64,000 nucleotides of DNA from Jannaschia sp. CCS1 (GTDB lineage: Bacteria > Pseudomonadota > Alphaproteobacteria > Rhodobacterales > Rhodobacteraceae): contig NC_007802.1 of NCBI RefSeq assembly GCF_000013565.1, positions 682,001-746,000 on the forward strand, written 5' to 3'. Shown here piece after piece: positions 50,943 to 60,292 of the stretch. The notes under the pieces were generated by a model. The model had not been told where the DNA came from and made no database searches. It saw nothing but the letters and a program-made list of their open reading frames with translations. Positions within the stretch are counted from its first letter, which is position 1; every line of letters starts with the position of its first letter. Position numbers and translations under genes: made by a program.

Positions 50943-51289
50943 AGGGCCACCTTCGCGGCCGCCGTCGCAGGATCGCCGGTGTTGGGCGTACCCGCAGGCT
51001 CGATCAGCAGCATATGCGCCTCGGCCCGCGCCACGGGCCGGTGTTCGACGCCCGCAGGGACCACGAACACCTCCCCCTCGCGCAGGGTCACCGTTCGGTC
51101 GCGCATTTCGATGTCGATCTCACCCTTCAGAACCATGAAGAAATCGTCCGTGTTGGGGTGGGAATGCCAGACGAATTCCCCCTCCACCTTCACCACCATT
51201 AAATCATGCCCGTTGAAGCCGCCCACCACTTTGGGGCTCCAGTGATCGCTGAATTGGGCCAGTTTCTGGGCCAGATTGATCGCGCTCAT
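50939..51289 (-). CDS. Cupin-domain protein
   Basis: A 116-residue single-domain cupin. Motif 1 is GEFVWHSHPNTDDFFMVLKGEIDIE (metal ligands H, H and the acidic partner), and motif 2 is EGEVFVVPAGVEHRPVA. It could be an isomerase, a dioxygenase or a sensor; the family is broad. It overlaps the SDR gene by four bases and the next unknown gene by four bases. Confidence 0.85.
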   Translation of the reverse strand: MSAINLAQKLAQFSDHWSPKVVGGFNGHDLMVVKVEGEFVWHSHPNTDDFFMVLKGEIDIEMRDRTVTLREGEVFVVPAGVEHRPVARAEAHMLLIEPAGTPNTGDPATAAAKVAL

Positions 51290-52026
51290 ATGCAGCGCCC
51301 CCCGTCCACTTCCAACGCCGTCCCGGTGATCATCGACGCGGCGTCCGAGCACAGGAACGCCGCCGCCTCCCCCATATCCTGCGGAGTGGAGAACCGCCCC
51401 AACGGGATCGTAGACAGGAATTTCGCGCGGATCTCGGGCGTGTCCTCGCCCATGAAACTGGCCAGAAGCGGCGTCTCTCCGGCCACGGGACACAGCGCGT
51501 TGACGCGGATGCCGAAGGGCGCCAGCTCCACCGCCATCGTCTTGGTCGCGGTGATCATCCAGCCCTTGGAGGCGTTGTACCAGTTCAGGTTTGGCCGGGG
51601 CGACAGTCCCGCCGTGGACGCCACATTCAGGATCGCGCCCACACCCGCCGCCTTCATCACCGGCACGATTTCCCGCGCGGTTAGGTAGACGGACTTGGCA
51701 TTCACCGCCAGCACGCGGTCAAACTCCTCCTCGCTGACGTCTTCCAGCGGTGTCGGCAGATGCGTGATGCCCGCGTTGTTCACCACGATGTCGATGCGCC
51801 CCCATTGGTCCATCGCCGCGCGCGCCATCGCCGCCACATCCGCACCCTTGGACACATCCGTGCGGATCGCGGCGCCGCCGACCTCATCGGCGACCGCAAC
51901 GGCGGCTTCCTCGTTCAGGTCCGCCACCAGGACGGAGGCCCCCTCCCGCGAAAACACCCGTGCGATGCCCGCGCCAAAGCCCGACGCCGCGCCGGTCACA
52001 ATCGCGGTCTTACTCTCAAGTCGCAT
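51286..52026 (-). CDS. Short-chain dehydrogenase/reductase
   Basis: A 246-residue SDR oxidoreductase. The dinucleotide loop is TGAASGFGAGIARVF (residues 11-25), NNAG is followed by the catalytic serine in LNVASTAGL, and the active-site pair is YNASKG (Y and K). The C-terminus GTALEVDGGRCI is usual. A D in VADLNEE after the second strand suggests NAD rather than NADP. Substrate unknown. It overlaps the membrane-protein gene by 11 bases and the cupin gene by four. Confidence 0.92.
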   Translation of the reverse strand: MRLESKTAIVTGAASGFGAGIARVFSREGASVLVADLNEEAAVAVADEVGGAAIRTDVSKGADVAAMARAAMDQWGRIDIVVNNAGITHLPTPLEDVSEEEFDRVLAVNAKSVYLTAREIVPVMKAAGVGAILNVASTAGLSPRPNLNWYNASKGWMITATKTMAVELAPFGIRVNALCPVAGETPLLASFMGEDTPEIRAKFLSTIPLGRFSTPQDMGEAAAFLCSDAASMITGTALEVDGGRCI

Positions 52027-52570
52027 GGGCCGTCTCCTTCCTGGCGAGACCATTGTCGATCTGGCGCGCGCGCCGCATGGGGAAGAACGCGGCGATCCCG
52101 CCCAGGGCTCCCGCCAGATAGCTGGCATCATGCATAAACCCCGCGCGCAGCAGATCCGCGCGCGATGGCCCGTCGGGGAAGGTGATCCACTCGTCCATCA
52201 GCCCGGTGCTGTCGGCCACCAACCCGCCCAACAGCCCCGCCAGCGCGCCAAATGTCGCCAGCAGGATCACCACGAAGATGCCGCCCAATCCCGCCGCCAG
52301 ATAGCTGCGGGCGGAGGGCACGGCGACCAGCCCATAAAGAAACGCGGGCAGCCCGATCAGCGGGCCCATCCACCAACTGGCCTGCACGCCGACAAGCGCG
52401 GCCCCAAGCCTCTCGGGCACGCCTTCGCCGATACGGAACTGGTTGAATTTGAACTCAGTAAAGTAAGTCGGCCCGACCGAGTAACTCAGCTGGTTGTGCA
52501 ACGCGCCGAATAGCGCTGCCGCGAAGGCCGCCGCGACGAGCAACACGAAAAATGTCGGAAACTTTCCCAT
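52016..52570 (-). CDS. Membrane protein of unknown function
   Basis: A 184-residue protein with about four hydrophobic segments: an N-terminal one (FFVLLVAAAFAAALFGALHNQ), WWMGPLIGLPAFLYGLVAVP, YLAAGLGGIFVVILLATFGALAGLLGGLV and ASYLAGALGGIAAFF. The loop SYSVGPTYFTEFKFNQFRI lies outside. I do not recognise a family. It starts the operon that contains SDR, cupin, the unknown gene and the P1 peptidase. Confidence 0.7.
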   Translation of the reverse strand: MGKFPTFFVLLVAAAFAAALFGALHNQLSYSVGPTYFTEFKFNQFRIGEGVPERLGAALVGVQASWWMGPLIGLPAFLYGLVAVPSARSYLAAGLGGIFVVILLATFGALAGLLGGLVADSTGLMDEWITFPDGPSRADLLRAGFMHDASYLAGALGGIAAFFPMRRARQIDNGLARKETAHAT

Positions 52571-52649
52571 CGGCCCCCTGCCTCCCTTAACCTGAAATCA
52601 AGGTTAACCGCCCCCTCCCACTGCGTCCATGCCCCGCGATCTGTGCGAC

Positions 52650-52735
52650 CTCCCGCTTCCCCGTTCTCTAAATATCCCCCCCGGAGGGTTGCGCATCTTT
52701 GATGCGCATGGGGAGTTTGAGGGGCCAGCCCCTCA
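52650..52735 (-). repeat. Interspersed hairpin-tail repeat, copy D (inverted)
   Basis: Read on the minus strand, the palindrome TGAGGGGCTGGCCCCTCA (52718-52735) is followed by the hairpin TGCGCATC-AAA-GATGCGCA (52690-52708) and a tail with CCGGGGGGGATATTTAGAG and GGGGAAG. It has the same order of parts as copies A and B and lies between the ALDH gene end and the next operon. Confidence 0.6.
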
Positions 52736-52762
52736 ATCCAACGTCCACAACACGCATCGACC

Positions 52763-54208
52763 TCACCCGTGATGCGCCGCGACAGTCTTCAACGTGGTAA
52801 ACGCGTACATCGCCTCAAACCCCTTTTCGCGCCCATGACCGGAATGGCCAACACCGCCAAAGGGCAGCTCCACCCCGCCTGCCGCTCCGTAATTGTTCAG
52901 GAAAACCTGCCCCGCGCGCAGCCGTTTGGCGAGCCGCATCTGCCGCCCCCCATCTGCAGACCAGACCGATGCCACCAACCCATATGTCGTCCCATTGGCA
53001 ATCCGCACGGCATCGTCTTCATCGTCAAACGGGATCAACACCTGCACGGGGCCGAAGATCTCGTCCTGGGCCAACGGATGATCCGGGGCCAAGCCGCCCA
53101 GAAGCGTCGGCGCGACGTAGTGCCCGCCCTCTGGCAACCCGTCCGGCAAGCTCGCCCTGGCCAGAACCTGATCCGGCCCTGCCTGGGCCAGAAACCCGTC
53201 AACGATGCTCTTTTGACGGGCCGAGACCAATGGCCCGACCCGTGCATCCTCCATGGCGGGGCCGATGGTCAGCGCGGTCACCGCCTCCGCCAGTCGCCCG
53301 GCCAGCTCATCGTGGATCTCCCGCTGCACCAGAATGCGCGATCCCGCCGAACACGTCTGGCCCGCGTTCTGGATGCCCGCGTTCACCAGAAACGGCAACG
53401 CTTTGCCGAGGTCGGCATCGGCAAAGACCAATTGCGGCGATTTGCCCCCCAATTCCAGCGTGACCGGCACGATGTTTTCGGCCGCTGCGATCTGCACGGC
53501 CCGGCCCGTGGCGACGGAGCCTGTGAACGACAGATGCCGGACGCCCGCGTGGGCGGTCAGGGCGGCGCCCGCCTCTGCGCCCAATCCGGGCACCACGTTC
53601 AACGCCCCCGCTGGCAGGCCCGCCTGATGGGCCAGATCGGCGAAGGCTAGCGCCGTCAGGCAAGCGTCCTCAGCCGGCTTCAAGACGCAGGAATTGCCCG
53701 TGGCCAGCGCCGCGCCGATGGAGCGTCCGATGATCTGCATCGGGTAATTCCACGGGATGATGTGGCCGGTGACGCCATGGGGTTCGCGCAGGGTGTAGAC
53801 GGTGTAGCCCGCGTTGAACGGGATCGTCGCGCCGTGCAGCTTGTCGGCGGCCCCGCCATAGAACTCGCAATAGCGGGCCAGCGCGGTGACATCGGCGCGG
53901 GCCTGGGTCAGCGGTTTGCCAACGTCTGTGGCTTCCATTTCGGCCAGAGCGTCCCCATGCTCCAACACAAGATGGCTCAGGCGCAGCAGGATTCGGCCCC
54001 GCTCCGCGGCTGTCATCGCGCCCCATTCGCCTGCTTGCGCGCCTTCGGCGCTTGCGACGGCGGCGTCCACGTCCGCTCCACCACCCCGCGCGATGCGCGC
54101 GATGTTCTCGCCGTTGGACGGGTTGATCACGGGCAGGGTCTCCCCACTGGCACAGGCGCGCCATTTGCCGTTGATGAAGAGGAGGGAGGGGTCAAACCAG
54201 ATGGACAT
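52763..54208 (-). CDS. Aldehyde dehydrogenase (NAD(P)-dependent)
   Basis: A 481-residue ALDH that oxidises an aldehyde to an acid. It has IPWNYPMQIIGRSIGAALATGNSCVLKPAE, the catalytic glutamate in VTLELGGKSPQLVF (about residue 252) and the nucleophilic cysteine in NAGQTCSAGSRI (about 286). GGAG six bases before the ATG at 54208 favours this start over the ATG at 54214. It follows the double ABC ATPase gene and overlaps it, so it is part of the peptide-transport operon and may degrade products of the imported substrate. Confidence 0.93.
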   Translation of the reverse strand: MSIWFDPSLLFINGKWRACASGETLPVINPSNGENIARIARGGGADVDAAVASAEGAQAGEWGAMTAAERGRILLRLSHLVLEHGDALAEMEATDVGKPLTQARADVTALARYCEFYGGAADKLHGATIPFNAGYTVYTLREPHGVTGHIIPWNYPMQIIGRSIGAALATGNSCVLKPAEDACLTALAFADLAHQAGLPAGALNVVPGLGAEAGAALTAHAGVRHLSFTGSVATGRAVQIAAAENIVPVTLELGGKSPQLVFADADLGKALPFLVNAGIQNAGQTCSAGSRILVQREIHDELAGRLAEAVTALTIGPAMEDARVGPLVSARQKSIVDGFLAQAGPDQVLARASLPDGLPEGGHYVAPTLLGGLAPDHPLAQDEIFGPVQVLIPFDDEDDAVRIANGTTYGLVASVWSADGGRQMRLAKRLRAGQVFLNNYGAAGGVELPFGGVGHSGHGREKGFEAMYAFTTLKTVAAHHG

Positions 54209-55775
54209 GGGCATCTCCGGGCAAGGATGGGGGCAGTTGCGGGGCGGCGGCCAGAAGGGTTTGCGTATAGGGGTGTCGGGCGTTGGTGAAGACGGCTTCG
54301 GTCTCTCCCTGCTCCACGATTTCGCCGTGTTGCATGACCAGCACGCGGTCGGTGATGGCGCGCACGACGGTCAGATCGTGGGAGATGAACAGGTAGCTAA
54401 GCCCAAAGTCCGTCTGCAACTCCGCCAGCAAATCAAGGATTTGCGCCCGCACCGACACGTCCAGCGCGCTGACCGCCTCATCCAGCACCAGCAGTTTGGG
54501 CCGGGTGATCAGGGCGCGCGCGATGGCGATGCGCTGCCGTTGCCCGCCGGAGAATTCGTGTGGGTACTTCTGGGCATCTTCCGGGGACAGGCGCACGGCC
54601 TCCAGCGCCTCCGCCACCGCCTTGTCGCGCGGCGGTGGCGTCGCCAGCAAATGGAACGGTTCCGCCACGATCCGGTCCACCCGCCAGCGCGGGTTGAAGC
54701 TGCCGTAGGGGTCCTGAAACACCACCTGCACGTCTGCGCGCAGGGGCTTGGGCATCTGGGGGGATACGGGATGGCCGTTCAATGTGATCGCCCCCGATGT
54801 CACCGGATCGAGGCCCAGGATCGCGCGGGTCAGGGTGGATTTGCCGCAGCCGGATTCTCCGACCAGCCCAAGGCTTTCGCCCCGTTGCAGGGCGAAACTC
54901 ACGCCGTTGACCGCCCGCACCGGCGGCCCGCGCCGGAAGCCTTTGCGGGGGCCGGGGTAGTGGCGGTGGACGTCTTCCACGGTCAGGATCGCATCGTCGG
55001 CGGCCTCTGCCGCGCGATCCGGCTGGTGCGACGACGCCGCAAACAGCGCGCGGGTGTAGGGGTGGGCTTGGGTGCGCAGGACATCCGCCGTCGCGCCTTG
55101 CTCCACAATCCGGCCCTTTTGCATCACCGCGATCCGGTCCGCCATGTCGGAGACGACCGCCAGATCATGGGTGATCAGCAGCAGCGACATGCCTTCCTCA
55201 CCGACCAATTCGCGCAGCAAATCAAGAATTTGCGCCTGCGTCGTGACGTCCAGCGCCGTTGTCGGCTCGTCGGCGATCAACAGCTTCGGGTGCAACGCGA
55301 TGGCGGCGGCAATGCACACGCGCTGCCGCTGCCCACCCGACAACTCATGGGGAAATCGGTCCAGCGCGATATGCTCCAGCCCCACGCGGTCCAAGCGGTT
55401 TCGCGCGATGTCCAGCGCCTCGCGCCGCCCCGCGCGCCCGTGGATCAGCAGCGTTTCAGCCACTTGGTCACCGATGGTCTGCACCGGGTTCAGGGCCGTC
55501 ATCGGCTCCTGAAAAATCATCGCGATGTCATTGCCGCGCAGGTCCTGCAAGGCGGGCTCTTCCAGCGCCAGAAGGTCGACATCGCCCAGCCGCGCCGCCC
55601 CCGTGACGGATGCGCTGCGCGGCGCGAGGCCCATCATCGCCAGCGCCGTCATCGATTTGCCGGAGCCGCTCTCCCCCACCAGGCCGAAGATCTCTCCGCC
55701 CGCCATGTCAAAGCTGACGTCGTGCAAAATCTGCACCGGTCCGATGTTCAGACACAGCCCCTCAACCGCGATCAT
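54192..55775 (-). CDS. Peptide/nickel-type ABC transporter, fused ATP-binding subunits (DppDF type)
   Basis: A 527-residue double ATPase in which both nucleotide-binding domains are on one chain. The first has Walker A GESGSGKS (34-41), signature LSGGQRQRV and Walker B LLIADEPTTALDV. The second starts near residue 290 with GESGCGKST, then EFSGGQRQRIAIARAL and LLVLDEAVSALDV, with glutamate-alanine where a proline is usual in DEPT. It energises uptake through the two permeases coded upstream, with ATGA overlap. It is of the dipeptide/oligopeptide/nickel family. Confidence 0.94.
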   Translation of the reverse strand: MIAVEGLCLNIGPVQILHDVSFDMAGGEIFGLVGESGSGKSMTALAMMGLAPRSASVTGAARLGDVDLLALEEPALQDLRGNDIAMIFQEPMTALNPVQTIGDQVAETLLIHGRAGRREALDIARNRLDRVGLEHIALDRFPHELSGGQRQRVCIAAAIALHPKLLIADEPTTALDVTTQAQILDLLRELVGEEGMSLLLITHDLAVVSDMADRIAVMQKGRIVEQGATADVLRTQAHPYTRALFAASSHQPDRAAEAADDAILTVEDVHRHYPGPRKGFRRGPPVRAVNGVSFALQRGESLGLVGESGCGKSTLTRAILGLDPVTSGAITLNGHPVSPQMPKPLRADVQVVFQDPYGSFNPRWRVDRIVAEPFHLLATPPPRDKAVAEALEAVRLSPEDAQKYPHEFSGGQRQRIAIARALITRPKLLVLDEAVSALDVSVRAQILDLLAELQTDFGLSYLFISHDLTVVRAITDRVLVMQHGEIVEQGETEAVFTNARHPYTQTLLAAAPQLPPSLPGDAHVHLV

Positions 55776-56596
55776 TCTCGGGCCCTCCGCAGGCGCGGAT
55801 CCAGCGCATCGCGGAGCCCGTCGCCCATCAGGTTCAACCCCAGAACCAGCAGCACGATCGACAGGCCCGGCAGCAGCGCCAGATGGGCGTGCGAATAGAT
55901 CATCGTCTGCGCGTCGGCCAACATCTTGCCAAGGGACGCCGTCGGGGGCTGCGCGCCGAGCCCCACGTAAGACAACCCCGCCTCCGCCAATATCCCCAGC
56001 GAAAACTGGATTGTTGCCTGCACGATCAACAGGTTGGCGATATTGGGTAGGATGTGTTCGACGCTGATCCGCGCGGGGCCCTTGCCCGCCGTGCGCGCCG
56101 CCAGAATGTAATCCAGTGTCCAGATCGGCAGCGCGCCGCCGCGGGCCACACGGGCGAAGACGGGGATGTTGAAGATGCCGATGGCGAGGATCGCGTTGGT
56201 GGCGGACGGGCCGTAGATCGCCGTGATCAGGATCGCGATGACCAGCGACGGGAAGGCGAAAATCAGGTCGTTGCCGCGCATGATGACCTCGTCCAGCAGC
56301 GACCCCCGTGATGCGGCGGCGGCCAGCCCCAAAGGCACCCCCAGACAAACCCCGATCCCCACGGCCACCAGCGCCACGGCGATGGAGGTCTGCGTGCCCT
56401 CCATCAGCATCGACACCAGATCGCGTCCGAATTGGTCGGTCCCGAACCAGTGGGTGCCGGAGGCCGGTTGCAGCCGGTTCGAAATCGTCAGGCTGGCCGT
56501 GTCATGGGGCGTCCAGACCAGCGACACCAGCGCCAAAACGATGAACACCAGCGTGATCAGCGCGCCAATGACAAGGGCAAACGGAAGCCGTCTCAT
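55772..56596 (-). CDS. Peptide/nickel-type ABC transporter permease (DppC type)
   Basis: A 274-residue permease with six helices. HWFGTDQFGRDLVSMLMEGTQTSIAVALVAVGIGVCLGVPLGL and the EAA-type loop ILPNIANLLIVQATIQFSLGILAEAGLSYVGLGAQPPTASLG are usual for DppC. It pairs with the DppB-type subunit and the double ATPase, both coupled by four-base overlaps. Confidence 0.94.
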   Translation of the reverse strand: MRRLPFALVIGALITLVFIVLALVSLVWTPHDTASLTISNRLQPASGTHWFGTDQFGRDLVSMLMEGTQTSIAVALVAVGIGVCLGVPLGLAAAASRGSLLDEVIMRGNDLIFAFPSLVIAILITAIYGPSATNAILAIGIFNIPVFARVARGGALPIWTLDYILAARTAGKGPARISVEHILPNIANLLIVQATIQFSLGILAEAGLSYVGLGAQPPTASLGKMLADAQTMIYSHAHLALLPGLSIVLLVLGLNLMGDGLRDALDPRLRRARE

Positions 56597-57534
56597 GCGC
56601 GGCGCAGCCTCGGGTCGACGATGGCATAGGCCACGTCCACCAGAAACGTCACGACGATGACCGCGAAAACCAGCAGCATGGTCACGCTCTCCACAACCAC
56701 CAGATCGCGCTGCGTGATGCCCTGAAAAATCAACCGCCCCAGACCGGGGATGTAGAACACGTTTTCAATGATGATCGCGCCCGCCAGAAGGAAGCTGAAC
56801 TGTAGCCCGATGATGGTCAGAACCGGGATCAGCGCGTTGCGGAGCGCGTGGCGCAGAATGGCTTGACGGGGCGACAACCCCTTGGCCCGCGCGGTGCGGA
56901 TGTAATCCTGATCCAACGTCTCGATCAACGCGGACCGCATGACGCGCGCCAATATCGCCGCCTGCGGCAGGGCCAGCGCGATGGCGGGCAGGGTCAGGGA
57001 CCGAAGCGCCGCCCAGGGGTCATCCCAACCGCCGAACCCGCCCGACGGGAACAGCCGCCACTGGACCGCAAAGGCCAGCACCAGAAACATCGCGAACCAG
57101 AAGTTGGGCACTGCGATGCCCAGTTGCGTCAGCATCATCGTCAGCACGTCGCCGAGTTTGCCCCGGTTCGCCGCCGCCAGAACCCCCACGGGCACGGCGA
57201 TCAGCGTTGACAGGATCAGCGCCAGAACCGCCAACGGCACCGAGATCCAGATCCGGTCCGCGATCAGATCCGCCACCGGCACGCGGTAATTGTAGGACGT
57301 GCCGAAATCGCCCTGCACCATGCCCGTGACCCAGGCCAGGTAGCGCTCGATCAATCCGCCCTCTAATCCCAATTCGACACGCAGGTTGGCAATCGCCTCC
57401 TCGGTCGCGTTCAGGCCCAACATGAAGGCGGCGGGGTCGCCCGGGATCACCTCGATCACGAAGAAGATGACCGCACTGGCCACGATCAACGACAGCGTAA
57501 GCGACAGCGCGCGGAACAGGAGGTAGCGGGTCAT
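56593..57534 (-). CDS. Peptide/nickel-type ABC transporter permease (DppB type)
   Basis: A 313-residue permease with six helices. FFVIEVIPGDPAAFMLGLNATEEAI and LPAIALALPQAAILARVMRSALIETLDQDYIRTARAKGLSPRQAILRHALRNALIPVLTIIG, the EAA loop, are usual for DppB. It starts the permease-ATPase-ALDH operon. A 195-base gap separates it from the divergent Hint gene and must hold both promoters. Confidence 0.95.
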   Translation of the reverse strand: MTRYLLFRALSLTLSLIVASAVIFFVIEVIPGDPAAFMLGLNATEEAIANLRVELGLEGGLIERYLAWVTGMVQGDFGTSYNYRVPVADLIADRIWISVPLAVLALILSTLIAVPVGVLAAANRGKLGDVLTMMLTQLGIAVPNFWFAMFLVLAFAVQWRLFPSGGFGGWDDPWAALRSLTLPAIALALPQAAILARVMRSALIETLDQDYIRTARAKGLSPRQAILRHALRNALIPVLTIIGLQFSFLLAGAIIIENVFYIPGLGRLIFQGITQRDLVVVESVTMLLVFAVIVVTFLVDVAYAIVDPRLRRA

Positions 57535-57729
57535 GGGCCGACGTTAAGCAAAGAGCGCGCGGGGAACCATAGGGCAAACCGGCGATTGCCCGCCTCCGCC
57601 CCGGGGATTTGGCCTCGCCCCCCTTTCTGACACGCAATCGGCACAGAATAGGCACAGTCTTCGGGTATTGTTATACTCCACCAGAGCCATCGATTCCTTG
57701 CCGCACCCTCAGGAACCACGGACAGATCC

Positions 57730-58752
57730 ATGCCCACCGTCGTCGTCTACCGAATTAGCGCCGATCCCCTGGGCACCGCGGATGTCACAATCCTTGAAGA
57801 ATATGTCGTGGATATCGTCGATGCGGACGATCCGCTTCTGGAAGGGTCCGACGCCACCGGCCCGCAGCTGGACGTGACCGATCTGCCCCCCGGGTTTTTG
57901 GGCGATTCCACCACATTTCAGACGTTTGAAACCTATAGCGGCTCGCTGGGGGGATCGACGGTATCGTTCACGCTGATCCAGTTTTCCAACCCGGTGCTGA
58001 TCATCGCGACCGCAGGCACGTTTGACGTGGGCGATACGATCACCGGCACCGGCAGCACCATCGTGACCGCGCCGCCAACCGACTACGAGGATCTGCCGGA
58101 TTACGTCTGTTTCACCGCGGGCTCATTGATCGAGACCCCCTCTGGCCCCCGCCGGATCGAAAATTTGCAACGCGGTGATCTGGTCCTGACAGCCGAGGGG
58201 ATGGCCAAGCCCGTGCAATGGATCGGCCAGCGCCACCTGAGTGCGCGGGACATTGCGCAAAGCCCGCATCTCAGCCCCGTGGTGATTGCCGCCGATGCCC
58301 TCGGGCCGGGGATGCCAGCGCGGGAGTTGCGCGTCTCTCCACAACACCGCCTCGCGCTCAGCACCGGGGCCAGTGGGATCGTGCTTGGGGCCGACGCGGT
58401 GCTGGCGGCGGCGTTGCACATGACGCCACGTGACAGGATCGACGTTGAACCGATGCCGCGCGCCGTGGATTACGTGCATATCCTGCTGGACGGCCACGGG
58501 CTGGTGAAGGTGGAGGGCCTCTGGGCCGAGACGTTGTTTCTGGGCGAAATGGCGCTGCAAACCCTCTCGCGCGACGGGCTTGCGGAATTTGAGGCACTGT
58601 TTCCCGATAATGACCTGTCCGCCGTGCCCGCCATGGCCACCTGCCTGCCGGTTATCACCAAGCATGAGGCCCGCGTGGCCATTGACGATCTGCGCGCGTT
58701 CCGGCCGGATGCCATCGGGTCGGGCCACCCCAAACCCCCCTGGGCCGCGTGA
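57730..58752 (+). CDS. Hint-domain protein
   Basis: A 340-residue protein with a Rhodobacteraceae-type Hint (Hedgehog/intein) domain. The conserved start is [28 protein letters not shown] with the cysteine at about residue 127, and block B contains [10 protein letters not shown] (His at about 206). [23 protein letters not shown] ends the domain. About 125 acidic, threonine-rich residues precede it and resemble a secreted adhesin end. No C-terminal splice motif is seen, so self-cleavage rather than splicing is expected, if active. Confidence 0.85.
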   Translation: MPTVVVYRISADPLGTADVTILEEYVVDIVDADDPLLEGSDATGPQLDVTDLPPGFLGDSTTFQTFETYSGSLGGSTVSFTLIQFSNPVLIIATAGTFDVGDTITGTGSTIVTAPPTDYEDLPDYVCFTAGSLIETPSGPRRIENLQRGDLVLTAEGMAKPVQWIGQRHLSARDIAQSPHLSPVVIAADALGPGMPARELRVSPQHRLALSTGASGIVLGADAVLAAALHMTPRDRIDVEPMPRAVDYVHILLDGHGLVKVEGLWAETLFLGEMALQTLSRDGLAEFEALFPDNDLSAVPAMATCLPVITKHEARVAIDDLRAFRPDAIGSGHPKPPWAA

Positions 58753-58798
58753 CACCGCCCCGGCCTTGATCCTTGGGCGGGGCCCCTGCGCAGGTCCC

Positions 58799-60205
58799 TC
58801 AGTCCGCGTCCAGCGTCACGCCATCGGTCTCGATCCCGTCGGCAACCTCAGTGTCGATGACGTGGACGCGGCCCTCGCCGTCGTCGTCCTGCACCGCCTC
58901 AATCCCCAGCTCTCCGCCGTCGTTTCCCGCCGTGGCGGAGCCGACGATGACCATCAACAGATCGCCGCCGTCCTCTTCTTCTGCCACCACGCCGACGCCG
59001 CCGTTGGACGATGCCTCGATCGCCGTGGCCGTCACGTAGACGCTGCCCGGGCCTTCCTCGGACAGTTTGATCGCGTCGTCGGTGTTACCGTTGCCGATGA
59101 TGCCGGTGAAGACCACATCGATGTCGCCCGGTCCCGCCTCGTCGAAATCATAGCCTTCGTCGAAGTTGCCGATCATCTCGCCGATGGTGAAGCTGGCCAC
59201 GATATCGCCGGGTCCGCCTTCGTCCAGATCCAACCCGTCGTCCATGTCGATGGCATATTCAAACGCCTCCACGCTGCCGTCAGCGTAGGTGTCCAGATCC
59301 AGCTCGATGCAGGACGGGTCGGGGATGCCCGCGCCCGGTTGCGGCAGGTCCGCCACGGCCATCTGGCCCTGATCAAACTCCCCCTCCTGCACGTCGGGCA
59401 GGAAGGCCTCCAACACCGCAGGGTCGCAATAATCGCCGTTCTCAGTGAAATTGGCGTGGATCAGGTCGACGGTTACGTCGCCCTCCTGGCCCTCATCCAA
59501 TTCGATCCCATCGGCGCCCACACGGGCCACGTTCACATACATGCCCGTCAGGGTGATGTCGCCGATGCCGCGCTCATCGACGCGCAACCCGTCGGCGTCA
59601 AAGCTGCCCTGCCCGACATTGGCGATCTCCACACCGTACATGTCCACCAGAATCGACGCGACAGACCCGTCGCCCTCACCGCCTTCGCCGCCGCCACACT
59701 CATCGGCCAAAGTGCAATCCGAGATGTGGATGCCGTGCCCCGCCACATCGCGCACCTGCACGCCCGTGAGCCGCAGGGCGATGGTGCCGTCCGCATCCTC
59801 GGCCACATCCAGGAAAATGCCCTTGCCCGCCGGGCCTTCGATATCCCCGCGCGCGCCCAGGCTGAAGCCGCCGGGGCCGACCAGCTCCATGTCGTGGAGC
59901 GACAGAATGCCGGGGTCGGTGACCGAAAACAGCGTCACATTGGCCTCCGACGACAGGATCAGACCATTGCCATAGATCGTCAGCGGCGAGGGGCCCTGAT
60001 AGGTCAGCCCGGTGTCGGTCGCGATCCGCGTGTCGTCCAGCGCAATCACGATGGTGGAGGCCCCGTGGGACGCCCCCGCCGCCTCAAGCGCCGCCTGAAA
60101 CGAGCCGTCTCCGGAGGCATCGGGATTGCTGACAATCAGCGTTTCCGCGCTGAGGGGGGCGGCAAACAGGCAAAGGGCAAGGGCAGAGCAGAGCGTGCGG
60201 GGCAT
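58799..60205 (-). CDS. Exported acidic parallel beta-helix protein
   Basis: A 468-residue protein with a signal peptide (MPRTLCSALALCLFAAPLSAE) and a very acidic body. It has repeated motifs such as VDERGIGDITLTG, LDEGQEGDVTVDLI, LDEGGPGDIVASF, FDEAGPGDIDVVF and LSEEGPGSVYVTA, spaced some 30-50 residues apart. This is the right-handed beta-helix turn pattern of pectate-lyase-like or adhesin-like domains. No catalytic motif stands out. It lies after the binding-protein gene in the same direction; a cell-surface or periplasmic role is likely. Confidence 0.78.
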   Translation of the reverse strand: MPRTLCSALALCLFAAPLSAETLIVSNPDASGDGSFQAALEAAGASHGASTIVIALDDTRIATDTGLTYQGPSPLTIYGNGLILSSEANVTLFSVTDPGILSLHDMELVGPGGFSLGARGDIEGPAGKGIFLDVAEDADGTIALRLTGVQVRDVAGHGIHISDCTLADECGGGEGGEGDGSVASILVDMYGVEIANVGQGSFDADGLRVDERGIGDITLTGMYVNVARVGADGIELDEGQEGDVTVDLIHANFTENGDYCDPAVLEAFLPDVQEGEFDQGQMAVADLPQPGAGIPDPSCIELDLDTYADGSVEAFEYAIDMDDGLDLDEGGPGDIVASFTIGEMIGNFDEGYDFDEAGPGDIDVVFTGIIGNGNTDDAIKLSEEGPGSVYVTATAIEASSNGGVGVVAEEEDGGDLLMVIVGSATAGNDGGELGIEAVQDDDGEGRVHVIDTEVADGIETDGVTLDAD

Positions 60206-60292
60206 GGGGGCGGTATCCTGTAGGGTCAAACGCGTTCGGCGCCCAGATACCCGGACGCCGATGACAGCATGATGACAGATGGCGCGCTGGGC

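Noticed and set aside
52587-52608. A TTAACC-N9-GGTTAA dyad upstream of the membrane-protein gene as a CtrA site
   Set aside because: The spacing between the TTAA halves is 13 bases, not 7, so it does not fit the CtrA consensus; it may be another operator.
58580-60223. A 547-codon plus-strand open frame opposite the beta-helix gene
   Set aside because: The minus strand has a clear signal peptide and repeats; the plus-strand product is an antisense shadow.
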